Counted from the stretch's first letter, positions 24,615 through 36,203 are shown. The stretch is DNA of 64,000 bases from Synchiropus splendidus (GCF_027744825.2 NC_071348.1:16835563-16899562); one strand, 5' to 3'. The notes: generated by a model not told the origin, from the sequence alone. Numbers and translations: made by a program.

Positions 24615-26682
24615 TTAATCGTTTGTTTTGTTTTATTGCTGAATTCCTTAATTTACGCTTGTAAGCTAGTTAAAATGTTAAAGGAAAACTTATCAGCGAA
24701 TTGTTCTTAAGTTATTGAAAACCAACTTAAATTATTGGGATGTTAAAAGTAACGGTTTAAGTAATTGCTATTGTTATTACTCAGGTTGTTGAGATAACCA
24801 GGGGATCACTTTAGGTGCGTTACTTTTAGCGGATTTGATTTCTAAAATTTCAATGTTAATTTAAAATTTGTTTGAATCAAATCTCAAATTGTTTAATTGT
24901 TTCTACTAATAACTCTTTAAGTTATTTAAGTGAGTAACAAGTTTTTTTTTTTTTTTTTTTCAAATTCAATAGTTGGTTTGTCAACTTGGATGCAAGATTT
25001 AATTGTGTGGGCTATTTATGGACTGGTTGAATTATTTAATTAATAAGTAATTATTAATTAAAAAGGCAAGGTTTGTTTCTATTGTCGATGTTTCTAATTG
25101 AGTAGTGAGACAGCTATTCAATAAAAATATTCAAGTGTATCTGTGTATAAATTTGTAATCTTAATTCTTAATTAAAATTATTTTTATACACAAGTGGGGT
25201 TGGAATTACTAGGTTTGTAATTTTAAATCCAAACTGTAGTTTGACTTTGGGTTGGTGACAACAGGTGAAGCGTGTAAGCTGGACAGGTAGAGAAAGACTG
25301 TGGAGCAAGAATCTGCAAACACTGAAAAAAAAAAAAAAATAGACAAAGCTTTTTTTTTTTTAAAACACACTGCACAATGGACAGGCAGCACCACAAGCAT
25401 CAGCAATTTGCAGGATGGCAGAAAGCAAACAGCTAATTTGTGTGCAAAGCAAAACAAACAACACAAGCTAATCGTGGCAGATTAGCATTACCAGCGATTG
25501 CAGCTGCAGACTGTAACACCGCTAGTGGTGGCCTCGCAAGTAGCACAGCACAAACAAGGCACGGAGGCCCCAACTGTCAACTTAAACAAGTTGGCACTGT
25601 AACAAAATAAGCCAAAGACTAAAGTTATCCAACCTCAGTACCTTAGCATCTGACATGGTAACTAAACAATAGCTTTCACCGCAGTTAGGCTATCAGTAGA
25701 AGTGAGCATCACACACCTTAGCATTAGCAACAACAAATAGCCTTCAACAGTGTTAAACCTATTGTCAATGGCAGGCTAGCTGTTAGCCGGCTAGCCTAGC
25801 AACAGTTGCTACGCTGACGTCACTTCCTTTAATGAGGCGGGACTTCCTGTCCGCCCTCCAGTGGGGTACAATTACTACAGAGACGTGCGCTTCTTTCACT
25901 GGGAAGAAGAAGCTGCGACCACGCATGCGCGAAAGTCTTATGAGATCAAAATCTCTGCTCTACACACAGCAATAAATAAGTGAATGAGGCGGGACTTTCT
26001 GTCCGCCCTCCAGTGATGTGGAATGACTCCAGAGGTGCGCGCTTCTTCCACTGGGAAAAAGAAGCTGCGACCACGCATGCGCGAAAGTCTTATGAGATCA
26101 AAATCTCTGCTCTATGCACAGCAATACAAGAATAGGTCAATTACGCTCACCACACCCAACACAAGCTCACGTCAATTGATCACTATTGTTCCCGTAGGCA
26201 GAAACTCGTGCGCCGGGCAAATGTAAGACTCCCGTCGTGTTGGAACAACGTTTTAATAACTGGTTAGCTACGCCAATTATTAAAGTTGGAGTTGGACGTG
26301 AAGGTTCACTGTTGGTTAGACGCTCGTAACTCGGTCGTGAATTCCGTCCGCAGGCCTGATGAATTAATGCTCAGCGTTTGTCACTAGAGCAAACACATGT
26401 ATATTCTCTCGATAAGACTTGTAGTCTTTTTTTTTTTTTTTTTTTTCGAGGCAGTAGGTACCATCAAAGTAATTTCAGTGCTTTTGAAGCACAGACAAAG
26501 TGGTTTAAACGCGTTATTAATTTTGTTCTTATTTTTATTTATTTATTTTTCTTAATAATGTCTCAGCGCAGGGTGGGCACACGCTTTGAAGAGAGTGAGA
26601 GGGAAGAAACGGGGTGAAGCAAGGGGGGGGAACACTCTACCTTTATGGAATGGTTTACAATCAAAATTTAGCAATTAATCAG
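24615..26682 (-). other. 5' leader of the LTR element
   Basis: A 2-kb stretch without a supported gene between the primer site and gag. It contains T-rich runs (24941-24960, 26428-26446), an A-run/T-run pair near 25325-25360, a GCTAGC-rich palindromic patch near 25785 and the 152-bp duplication at 25831-26130. Confidence 0.6.
25831..26130 (-). repeat. Two tandem 152-bp repeats with NRF1-like sites
   Basis: AATGAGGCGGGACTT starts at 25831 and again at 25983. Each copy contains CCGCCCTCCAGTG and ACCACGCATGCGCGAAAG. On the minus strand the latter gives CGCGCATGCGTG, one mismatch from the NRF1 consensus. A promoter or enhancer role inside the leader is an inference. Confidence 0.75.
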
Positions 26683-26699
26683 CCTCACACGGGGCACCA
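26683..26699 (-). other. Primer binding site for elongator Met-tRNA
   Basis: On the minus strand TGGTGCCCCGTGTGAGG begins seven bases after the LTR end. Its complement CCTCACACGGGGCACCA is the 3' end of vertebrate elongator tRNA-Met including CCA. This fixes the element orientation and the inner edge of the 5' LTR. Confidence 0.85.
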
Positions 26700-26706
26700 A
26701 TAAGGC

Positions 26707-28759
26707 TGTAGTGAAAGTGAAGGATTGTCTGGTCACGGACGCCTGCGTCTGTGACGTGGATATTATGAAAAATAATATCTCCTCGAAAGTTTGGGGCACC
26801 ACCTGAAATATAGTTTCCAGGAGACTATTTAGCTCTCTTGATTAACACTTAATTAATTAATTAACCATGGTAACTTAATTAACTATTAGCGTAATCAATC
26901 TATTTATCTGAAGTCACTACTCGTGATGTAATGTCCTTTACTGATCAGAGGCTCTTAGATTGATTATAATACACTCCAAAGTAATGTGATCAAGACCAAC
27001 GTAATTTTATAGATTTATTTAGGAATAAAAGAACAGAAAGAAACAGGAAAGATGCAAAGGAGAATGAGATGATCCCGACAATATCGCGATGGAAGCGTAA
27101 ACCAGTTATGAATCAATGTCAATACCGTATCAGACACGTGTGTAACTGATGGGAAAGTTCAGACGTTCTAGTCTAACTGTCAACCTCAGGCAAGTAATAA
27201 CATTACTAAACCCCAACACACCACTCTGTGCAGAGATGACAAGCAGCGGCTTACTTTGGCGATGAGTGGAGGGATGAATGGGATGGAGGGATGGATGAGA
27301 GGGTGATGAGTAGATGCAGAAGGTCGGTCAGGAGGTGAGGGAGGAGGCAGGCGGCTTTGGAAGGAGGCGTCCTGGTTCTCAGCGTGGTGGCTTGGAGGTG
27401 ATGAGGACACGCAGCTTCAGGCGTCGATGGCACTCTCGGATCGTCTTCCGGACCGCCGTGGATCTTTCGTCGCAGACGGGGTGATCGTAGCTGGCAGAGA
27501 GCGGCGTAGGACCGAAGGCGTATCTTTCTCTCGTGCCAGGTGATTCACCGGTCTGAACAACCTTCTAGAGTGGTCGCCTTAATGACACACTCCAGGCAGC
27601 GGAAGGTTGTTGGAAGTTGGACTCGCGTGCTCGTCACGGCCGCCGGCTGTGATCACATGGTGTGACTGGGCCGTTCCTGAAGGAAGCTCTGGCTTGGCAG
27701 ACCGCTGGAGGACGAGGGTGATGTGCAACTTTGAAAAAGTTCCTCAATCACTCTCACACTTGGATGGGCAGCGAGTGGAACGCTGGCACGGCTTCAAGGG
27801 TGGAGGAGAAGCAAGAGTCTTTGCAGGAAACTTGAGCAGGAACCGTCGAGGAAGTTGGTTGTAGTTGGTTGTAAGAGGTGAAGTATCCAGAGGAAGCGGC
27901 AGAAGGAGGGGAAAGAGGGCAACCGAGGGCAACAGAGGGACAGAGGGGAACAGAGCAGAGAGGGGAACAGAGGGCTGAACAGAGGGTCACAGAGGGCTGA
28001 ACAGAGGGGAACAGAGCGCACAGAGGGCAGAACCTCTGTAGACTGGGTCTTTTGAACTCTCATGAAGAGTCTCCTTGTCCAGTTTTGATTGGTTGAAGGA
28101 GTTCCATCACCTATTGCTGATTGGACGAGGGTTTCCAAGCCTGGCCTTCCTCCTCCTCCTCCAACGGGGTCGTAAATTCCAGTCTTGAGATGGGAGATTT
28201 TGACCCCCCCCGGTCCCAGAGTTTTATTTGACAATAAAACATTACCTGAGTTGTAAAGTTGCTCGCAATCTGTCAAAACTTTCCCATCTCAATTTAAGCA
28301 TTCAGACGACACCAAACATGACCATTCTAGCACATTCTCCTCTATAATGATCAATATAACAATCGACCATTCATGTCAAGTTTACCATCACATGTTCAGG
28401 GCATCTGGTTTGCTTGAACATCCTGTGGAAATCATGGGTTATTATGGGAAACAAAGTCCTTTTTAAGAAATACACATTAAGACACATTCACATACAAGTC
28501 TGTCTTTGTTCATCTGGAACCTGGAGAAGGAGGAGCTGTGTGTGTCCCCCACCAAACAGGGTTCATGAGTTGGTCAGGTTTTTTTTTCTCTTACGGCACA
28601 GCATCCTGGACTGTTGCTCTAGTCTCTCCCCCCTTTGACCATTCCAATGATTTATGGTCCTTATCGGAGGGTTCAGAAACCTCTGAGCTGCAACAGGCAT
28701 GGTGGGCACCCAAGGAGATGTCTCCGAGTTGAAGTTACACATTCCAGAAAAGTCCACCA
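26707..28759 (-). repeat. 5' LTR, truncated by Polinton copy 1
   Basis: It matches 17959-19978 from its TGTAGTGAAAG edge to ACCA at 28759, where similarity stops and Polinton terminal sequence begins. The last ~178 bp of U3 are missing here and were not found beyond the Polinton. An ACAGAGGG-type stretch (27940-28030) is longer than in the other LTR. Frames inside are not supported as genes. Confidence 0.85.
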
Positions 28760-31700
28760 TCGCTAGTCAGACAAGTAGTGTAGAAATATCCAAAGTATGT
28801 CAACCCTTAATTTTATTTTATTTTATTTTATTTTACTTATTTTTTGCCTTACCAGTGGCTTAAATGTGTATATTACAAGCCGTGCTTTTCACTGATTTAA
28901 ATGTGTCTTTATTCTGTATTTTCAGGTGAAAACAGCCAAATGCGGGAGCAGTACGGTGCAACATGTTCGTTTTGTAGTGTGCTATTTGTGTTTAGCATTT
29001 TTTAAAAAGTAACTTGTGACTATTCAAAACCAGGCAACTAGTGTAGAAATAATTGAATGTTTTAACTCTTTAAAAGTTGCACCAAAGGATAAAAATAAAT
29101 ATCACAGTTGTTAGGTATTATCAGGATTAATCAACCAGTTATGCATGCATTACGCAATTACTCCAGCATCATATGTGGTATTTAGATCAGATCCAGAGAC
29201 TAACCTGCTTCTAGCTGAGGTGAAACTATGAATGTACGAATTGAGAATTATAAAAAAAAAAGTAACCCGAGTCGAAATCGAAATGTGTTGAAATTAAATC
29301 TTTCCATTTTAAAAAAACTGTGTTTCTATTGTTCATTTTCACAAAATTTTAATGCTGAAGTAAAGCTTGTGAACAAATTCAGATATTGTATTTTCATATT
29401 TCTTCACAAGTTACAGGTGTATTCTAAGTTTTTATTTATCAACTGTGTCTCAAATTTTAAAACTTTTTCAGTGTTTTTAAAAACAAACAACTGGCAATCA
29501 TTAAACTGGTTGACATTGTAGGTTCGTGAACCTGTTTTTGTCTTGTCTGTTTTGTCTGTGTTCGCAAGTTACCATAAAAGAATAGTTTTGGTAGGCAAGC
29601 TGTTCATGCTATAAAATCTAAAAGTACATTTTTCCTTCTAATTCAAACTTTTCTCCATCCATTAGATTCTCAAATATCTGTTTCACTGTTAAAAACTCCT
29701 AATTGTCAGTACAAGAAATTGAATTGTTTGTAAAAACAACAAATTTCTTTCAGCAGTTTTCTTTCAGCACTCACTCACACACACACACACACACACACAC
29801 TCGTGCATCAAATTTAAGACTTTCCATTCTCACTATAAGACAACAAGCCATTTTAGCATGTGCGAGCAGCATGTTCCCAATCTTCTTAATCTTTTCATTC
29901 ACCTGACACTGTCTGCTTACACAAATTGTACTAGTAATCCTGAACTAAAGCCTGACATTTTTGTACAACCATCTACGATATGGTAAATAAATGAATATTA
30001 TTAGAAATGTTATTAGAAACTAGATATAGTTTTATATAATTTTGACAAACTTTTTTCATTTGTTCAGCCATTTTTCAAATTTGAAAAAAAATAAAAGATG
30101 TATAACTTTTGAGATGTCAAGAACTTTTTATTTTTCGCTACCGGTCACAACCCCACTTTTGCATGAAATAGTATGAAATATAATTTTTTTTTTTTTACAA
30201 GTAAAGCTTTTTACTACTCACTGTCAATTCTAACTGACAAACAACAAATCACAGGGTTGACATTGTAGTTTCTGACATACTTTCAGTTTTTTCATTTTTA
30301 ATCGTCCTAGACCTACATTTTCTTTACATATCTTCAAGCTAAAGAGTATATTATCTTTTATTTGTTTACATTCACAAGGTGTACGAATTGCGTGGAAGCA
30401 TTTTTTTTTTTTTTTTTTACGTTAGTAGTCTCTCAATTAAGCGCTGAATCCTGCAGAAGGCTTTTATTCCTTTTTATGAACTTGCATCTACCTATCCATC
30501 CATCAGTCAGTTAAGTTTTAAAGTGTAACTGCATAAGACGGAATATGCACACAGAAAATATTAGAACAAATAAATACGAGAATATACTTCAAAGAACAAC
30601 TCTGTTCATTGAGAAGGGAGAGAATAGAAACTCCATAGAAAGAACATCTGAGAAAAACAACAACAACAACAACAACAAGAAAAACAATATAACAAAACTA
30701 ACAAAGATTTTTGAAAGCAACAGTGTGATTATATCTCATTTTTCACTCAAATTAAATTTTTAACTGAGTGAATGTCTGCAAACACATGAAAGCATGTTTG
30801 TGAACATGACAACGCTTGGTGATCCAATATCCAATCCTATGGGAAGATGTCCCGGATCATACTCAGGTCTTCGTTCAACATATACAGCCAATGACTAGTT
30901 TCTCGCCCCTAAAATCAGCCTCGATGCACTTTTTAAAAACGGTGGCAAAATTCGCTGTTCTGCCCATAAGAGGGGGAAAGTGATAGAATGAGATTAAGAT
31001 TTGTCTTTTTTTTCTTGAACAATTACAGTAATTGTGTGTGTCATTCTCCCTTAAATCGGTTGCTATCATTTAGCGTAAATGTCGCGAGCCGCCCAAAATG
31101 TCGAGGGTGACCACGGTGATGAATACAATCTTGAATCTTGAGCACAGAGTGCCCCTTGTTTGTCCCGCAGTGGGGAAATGTTGGACTTGTTGGATCTACG
31201 CATACGTAGGTAAATGCGGAATTGATGAACATCTCATAAACATCTCATACGAGAACTTTAAACGGAAGGAAGGAACACATATTGGATATGAAGTTCTATG
31301 AAGCTTTTCCACTGGACCTTTGGAGTCAAAGCGTAGACTGACATTCATGTTTGCATGTTACTACAGTACTTTTTGGGTTTTATTTTGTAATTATGTATGT
31401 ATTGTTTCTGTTGGTTGGGGAGAAACTCTTGAAAGTGCTGCAATTTCTGGGACCACGTTGAAATTTTCAAACGTTAGTGTCAACGTTTGCGTCAAAAGGA
31501 TACTTCTGCAAGGAATCTCAATTAATTCCAAAAGCAAACGGATACCTACAATATCCTTGAACAAAATCTGAAATTTTGAAAGAGTTAAATGTAATGCTGT
31601 GGTAATATATTCTCACTATGATGTGGTTTAAACATAAATGATGCAATAGTTATCTCCTGCAAAAGATAATGATGATGATGATAAAAGTTGAAAATTAAAA

Positions 31701-32454
31701 GTTGAATGCAGGCAAATATTTATGTTGAATGTTTGTGAGTAGCTTGTAAAATCTTCGATGTATGACTTCATTTTACCCTTTCCTCACTAATAGCCATCAC
31801 AAATTGGCGACCTCCATCTTGATCTGAGATGCACCCTCCTCCTATGAAAACCTGGCCATCAATTCAGACATATGGGACTCTGCTTGTCTGCCTGTGTAGC
31901 AGTCTCTAAACCATACATCATGGCAGGTCCTTTGTATTGTATTGTTTGTAAAGAACAAGTACAACAATACGTGGTATCCTCAGTTTAGACAGAACGTGGG
32001 TGATTCAACAAGTTACACATGTTCAATGGTGCTCATTCAGAGAACCAATGATTGAGACCTAACAGATATTTCTTGTTGATGCCAGTGAGGAGAGAGTGAC
32101 TGTACGTCTCGCAGAAGAATATAAACGCATTAATTGATAATCTGAGGATCAAAAAACTTGAACAATGACCCATCTTTCAGGATGGCCTCAAATTTTCATC
32201 CACAATCTAACAGTCATGTGTAAAGGGTTCCCGGGTTGTTTGTGGTGACATTGGATGACTTGTTTTGACATAATTCACCTGATGGGCTGCCTGAGACCCG
32301 TCAACACAGCATTGTCAGGGATAAAAAGAACATCACTTTAAAAAACAGATCAGTTACTAAAAAAACTCTGGGTCGTGTACACTAAGAGGCGATTGTTTTC
32401 AGACGTACAACCAAACCTTTTGGGTTCTGAGTTTTGAGTGGATGAGGGGTCATT
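28760..32454. other. Left terminal non-coding region of Polinton copy 1
   Basis: No gene is supported in 3.7 kb. It holds (TTTTA)n at 28811-28838, a second AGTGTAGAAATA at 29041 echoing the terminus, a (CA)n tract at 29777-29801, A/T-rich runs and (CAA)n at 30656-30676. It aligns with 55262-58412 in copy 2, except that 29003-29148 and about 30790-31525 are absent there. The short frames at 30875-31301 lie in the copy-1-only block and I cannot assign them. Confidence 0.6.
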
Positions 32455-33131
32455 ATGGAAGAAATTCATTTCGATCCTCGTTTGAAAACACCATTTTCAT
32501 GTCTAGTGGTGGGACCATCAGGGTCAGGAAAGACCCATTTTGTAAAATGTATACTTGAAAATTGTGAACATGTTATGGATGATGCCAATGTAAATATTGT
32601 ATGGATTTATACTTCTTTTCAACCGATGTACAGTGAATTGCAAAAGATGAATAAAAATATCAAATTCATTGAAGGTTTACCTGAATCTTTTGAAAATGAA
32701 GATGTATTTCCTTCTGATAGAAAACATTTGATTATTCTTGACGATGTTTTTTGTTGATTTTTGAAGCTTCTGAAAACCCTGAGGTTGTTCGCATTTTTAC
32801 ACAGTACAGACATCATAAAAATATGAGTGTTATAATGCTGACGCAAAACTCATTTCATCGTGGTAAATATAGTCGCAGTATTAGTCTGAATAGCAATTAC
32901 TCTGTACTGTTTAAGAATCCTCGGGATAAAATGCAGGTAAAAGTTCTTGCTCAACAGATTTACCCGTCTCAGAGAGCTTTCTTTCTAGAAAGCTTTGAAG
33001 ATGCTACAGCTGACGCACACGGGTACTTAATTGTTGATCTAACACCCTCATGTCCAGAACGCTACAGACTAAGGACCGGGATACTTCCTCATCAACGTCA
33101 CACGGTGTACATACCAAAAACGTCTGCTTAA
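32455..33131 (+). pseudogene. FtsK/HerA-type DNA packaging ATPase, frameshifted
   Basis: The product would pump element DNA into capsids. The first frame (32455-32757) has a Walker A GPSGSGKT at residues 20-27 and a Walker B LIILDD near residues 92-97. The protein then continues in another frame (32751-33131), because an 8-base insertion relative to copy 2 (around 32747) breaks the frame just after Walker B. The second part holds the conserved VIMLTQN motif and ends four bases before the next gene. The ATG at 32455 follows a spacer shared with copy 2 and is the natural start. Family assignment follows from Polinton context plus the Walker motifs. Confidence 0.85.
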
Positions 33132-33134
33132 GTT

Positions 33135-33476
33135 ATGTCAGCGCGTACAAAAAGAAACACGGGTTTACTTAAGGAACTATACCATGCTCCGTCAAAGAAA
33201 CGTAAAGACATTTTGATGCGTAGTTCTCGGGACTTTATTCAAGCTCTCGGTGAGATCGCCCTGAATGTTTTGAAGGGGAATGTACCATTGTCACAGGCTC
33301 AGTTCAAAAAAATGAAAAAACAGAAGAAAAACATCAGACTCTTGGCTAATAAAAAGGCATGCGTGAAGCGTAAACGAAGGATTCTTAAAAAGCAATCGGG
33401 AGGATTCATTTTGCCATTGCTAGCGGCTGCCGTTCCAATCATTGGAAATCTAATAGGAGGACTTGTAAAGAAGTAA
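33135..33476 (+). CDS. Small basic protein with hydrophobic C-terminus, adenovirus pX-like
   Basis: This 113-residue frame starts four bases after the ATPase stop and ends six bases before the next ATG, suggesting one transcript. The N-terminal two thirds are rich in Lys/Arg. The C-terminus turns to QSGGF followed by a hydrophobic, Gly-rich helix (LPLLAAAVPIIGNLIGG). Basic-plus-amphipathic proteins with a Gly-Gly site resemble adenovirus pX-like core precursors, which adenain cleaves; that link is by analogy. It is intact here, while copy 2 has a one-base frameshift. Confidence 0.65.
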   Translation: MSARTKRNTGLLKELYHAPSKKRKDILMRSSRDFIQALGEIALNVLKGNVPLSQAQFKKMKKQKKNIRLLANKKACVKRKRRILKKQSGGFILPLLAAAVPIIGNLIGGLVKK

Positions 33477-33482
33477 AACACC

Positions 33483-34241
33483 ATGAGGACTGTCCAGAAA
33501 ATGTATCTCGTCTCTCCTCAGCAAATTAACCAGTTATCACGTCCAACCTCCGACATCCGTGAAACTGCCGAAGATGAATTAAATGACAAGATGAGGTCCA
33601 TTCTAAATGATTCTCAGTTAAACCCGTATGAGAAGATTAAAAAGTACGATGCTCTATTGCAAAGCTTTTTAACCTTTGCAAAACAGGATCAGAGAGACCA
33701 AAGGAGAGTAACTCCGACTTTACAACGAGACGGAGTCAGCGATCATCCACACGACTCTGACAGTCGTGTCGAAAGTGTTCTAAAAACACTCTCTGTAACA
33801 GATGACTTGGGTAAGGATATTCTAAATAGCCTTCCGGCAAAAGCTCGAAGAAATGCTGAATACATTATCCAGAGGATATCCAAAAACGGTGATGGTTGGA
33901 ATATGAATGGCGAATTTATGTATGAAGGAAATGCTGTAAAAGGCTCTCATGTGATTGATTTATTCAAGTACCTTTCCCTACCGTATAAGAAAACAAGTTC
34001 TTCATTACCTGAGGGCTGGTCCGAGTTTCTCGTCACATTATTAAAGCTAAACATCCCTCTCACACTGCTGTCCAACCCTGAAGCGAGGGCTCAATATCAG
34101 AGACTTAAATCGAATTCTATCTCGCGAAAGAAAAGTATAGCTGAGAGCTGGTCTCCCGACCCAAAGGATCCTAAAGCGACACCTCGACGACGCTTGACGC
34201 GTGTAGTGACCAAAGGGAAGAAATTGTCTCTAACACCTTGA
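33483..34241 (+). CDS. Conserved uncharacterised Polinton protein, 252 aa
   Basis: Third gene of the plus-strand set, intact. It has a charged N-terminal helical region (ETAEDELNDKMRSILNDS), a polar linker and a conserved central block around RRNAEYIIQRISKNGDGWN. A leucine-rich segment (LVTLLKLNIPLTLLSNPEA) and a basic tail follow. Proteins of this shape sit between the pX-like and protease genes in many Polintons, but I know no demonstrated function; a virion role is a guess. The stop lies 47 bases before the shared polyadenylation palindrome. Copy 2 carries a frameshift in the C-terminal part. Confidence 0.65.
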   Translation: MRTVQKMYLVSPQQINQLSRPTSDIRETAEDELNDKMRSILNDSQLNPYEKIKKYDALLQSFLTFAKQDQRDQRRVTPTLQRDGVSDHPHDSDSRVESVLKTLSVTDDLGKDILNSLPAKARRNAEYIIQRISKNGDGWNMNGEFMYEGNAVKGSHVIDLFKYLSLPYKKTSSSLPEGWSEFLVTLLKLNIPLTLLSNPEARAQYQRLKSNSISRKKSIAESWSPDPKDPKATPRRRLTRVVTKGKKLSLTP

Positions 34242-34287
34242 TGGGTTTCCTGAATAATTGTCTTGTACACGGTTATTGTCATTTCAT

Positions 34288-34305
34288 CAATAAAATGTTT
34301 TATTG
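34288..34305. terminator. Palindromic bidirectional polyadenylation signal
   Basis: CAATAAAATGTTTTATTG has 8-bp inverted arms around TG and gives AATAAA on both strands. It sits between the convergent 252-aa gene and the protease gene. It is conserved exactly in copy 2 (60055-60072), so one 18-bp site probably ends both transcripts. Confidence 0.75.
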
Positions 34306-34364
34306 AATTATTATGTGATTACAGATTTTTCTTTTAAACACACGTACAAACAAAATAAGATTAG

Positions 34365-34907
34365 TCACATGTTACAATAGTCTTTAAAATACAGAAGAGA
34401 ACCGTTTTGTTGTTTCCACGGACAGTGTGCACATCTTTTTAGACATTTTTGATGTCCATTCACAAAGTTGTATACCATGAGGTCGTTTTTTAAGGTATCG
34501 TCGCTGTATAGACTTAATACTTCTTCCATAGACAGCCCTCTAGCACGATGACAGAGGTAGAAGACGCAATGATGACCACATACAAACGATAGAGCGTGCT
34601 GTAGTTGGCCATTGTTGTACTTGATGTCGCTTGAATGTTTCTTGAGAAACTTTAAAATATTTTCAGGGTAATGTGAAAAGTACGGCCCCATTCCAAATGA
34701 GTCAAAGAAAGTTGTTCTACCGTCTTCTTTGAGAGTTAAAGCCAACCAGTGCTCTCCTGGTTTATGTGCCGGATGTGTGTTGACGACGAAATATGCAGGC
34801 GGTCTGAGGGGTTGAGTGAATTGAGGCAACTCATCCGGCGGCCATACACCGTAAAATGTGTCGCCCAAGAGACCTCTCAGCAGCCTCTGTAACTGGAGAC
34901 TATCCAT
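34365..34907 (-). CDS. Adenain-like cysteine protease
   Basis: The enzyme would mature capsid and core precursors in the particle. The 180-residue frame shows the C5 protease pattern: catalytic His53 in GEHWLAL, Asp69 in FFDSFG, a Gln in the GQLQH segment and Cys114 in CGHHCVFYL. Length is slightly below adenovirus proteases. A Cys-rich C-terminus (CLKRCAHC) may bind metal or a cofactor; that is inference. The frame is intact, unlike copy 2. It lies 8 bases after the major capsid stop on the same strand. Confidence 0.85.
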   Translation of the reverse strand: MDSLQLQRLLRGLLGDTFYGVWPPDELPQFTQPLRPPAYFVVNTHPAHKPGEHWLALTLKEDGRTTFFDSFGMGPYFSHYPENILKFLKKHSSDIKYNNGQLQHALSFVCGHHCVFYLCHRARGLSMEEVLSLYSDDTLKNDLMVYNFVNGHQKCLKRCAHCPWKQQNGSLLYFKDYCNM

Positions 34908-34915
34908 AACTTTTT

Positions 34916-36203
34916 TTAATAATAGTCCACCAGCACTTGTCTTTTTGCATCAATCTCCAGAATGGAATCGTAACAAGCGTACACAATCAGTGTTACGGTG
35001 TTCGGTAAGGGTACTCTGAATCTCATCTCCAGTCTTAAATTCCCTTTTGAGACAGGGGAGAGAGCGTCGTTGTCGTCGGCTGGATTGAGATTAAACGCAA
35101 ACAATGAATAACCGCCTTAAAACCTTCGCGGTCAATGCTTAGCGGTAGATCCTTCAAATGTCTTCCTGTAGCTAGAATCATGTTATAAAACTCTCTGACC
35201 GCCATACTGTTATTAAACTGAGGTTGAAAAGCTTTAGCGGGGATCTGTCGGCCGTCCTGACAGAGGGCGAGATATTCAGTGTTGTAATGATGAAAATTGA
35301 ACGGGGAGAGATCTCTCCTACCGGTAAATGCCTCATGATGCACCATCCCTAAAACCACGAATTTAGGTATTGAACCCAGAAATAAATTTTCCTGGGTACA
35401 TATTCTTGAGTTTTCAGGAATGGAGTATGTTTTTACGTTGACTCGTGAGAGGGGGTAGAGAGCATTTCCTTTTAACAAACCCGCTGCATGACCTATTCTC
35501 ACAGCTGGCGAAACAGTGACTTTCTTCACAAACAGAGAGGCGCCGAGGATTTTCAGACGAAAGGTGGAGTCGCGGGGTCCGGTCAGGCAGAAGGCATCGT
35601 TCGCCCTGGTGAGTTTAATTCTTAAATCGACCGAGTTTAATAACAGTCTCTCGCAGAAAAATATGTCGCTGTGGAGAGGACCGAGAAGGTGTACTTCTCT
35701 GGATCTGCTCGTGAACTCTGCCCCTTTATTAAGGCCTGCGTTGGGTCCGTTTACAGTGACGATCGAGTCAACTGACCCGGGTAAAAGAGACCGGCGCTAA
35801 ACTGTGTTTTAAGAGTGTCGCCGGAAAAGTTGAGAAGTGTTTCAATCATAGCTCTGTACGGGTGAGTGGAACTGGACTGCGAAATCATCCGATCCCCCAG
35901 AACCACATCGCACTGATCAAAGATTGTGTTTAGAGGATAATTGACGAGACCGACTGCTGCGTCGTTAGCCAGCGGTGTGCCATCGGCGTTAGTACGCACG
36001 TGTAGAAGGGTGTCGTTTAGGTCTAGATACTTTTCGCTGTCTCCCGGTATAAAAAACTCAATCGGTCCTCCTTCGCGGATAGCGGCTACTGGAGCAATTT
36101 CAGTGTAAATTTTGTCCTCGATGGAAAGCTGCGTCACCGGCGCCGTGAATAAATCCAGTTCTGCTAATGTGCATTCAGCAGATTTCTGGTGTAGGAGCGC
36201 CAT
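34916..36203 (-). pseudogene. Major capsid protein (double jelly-roll), frameshifted
   Basis: The hexon-like capsomer protein of Polintons. Comparison with copy 2 shows the same protein split over three frames: 35751-36203 (N-terminus, MALLHQKSAEC), 35035-35529 within the middle part, and 34916-35104 (C-terminus, ending VLVDYY). One break is a ~10-base deletion near 35780. The other is a one-base loss near 35120. A 9-base in-frame loss near 35995 is also visible. Conserved landmarks include FFIPG near the start and SPFNFHHYNTEYLALC in the second half. The assignment rests on gene order and these landmarks; the fold cannot be seen directly. Confidence 0.8.

Larger units (their letters stand above)
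17959..28759 (-). mobile_element. Minus-strand LTR retrotransposon, internally deleted
   Basis: Reading on the minus strand it has a 5' LTR (26707-28759, truncated), a primer site, a 2-kb leader, Gag-protease-integrase remnants, a purine tract and a 3' LTR (17959-20156). The left junction lies inside a satellite monomer after GATAACTTT, so it inserted after the array existed. The 5' LTR is cut by Polinton copy 1. The whole reverse transcriptase and most of the RNase H and integrase are missing. Gag-region and protease sequence point to a Ty3/Gypsy-like or retrovirus-like family. No envelope gene is recognised. Confidence 0.85.

Noticed and set aside
28760..32454. DNA polymerase B remnant in the Polinton left arm.
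   Set aside because: No polymerase motif (such as YxDTDS-like) or long frame could be found on either strand.
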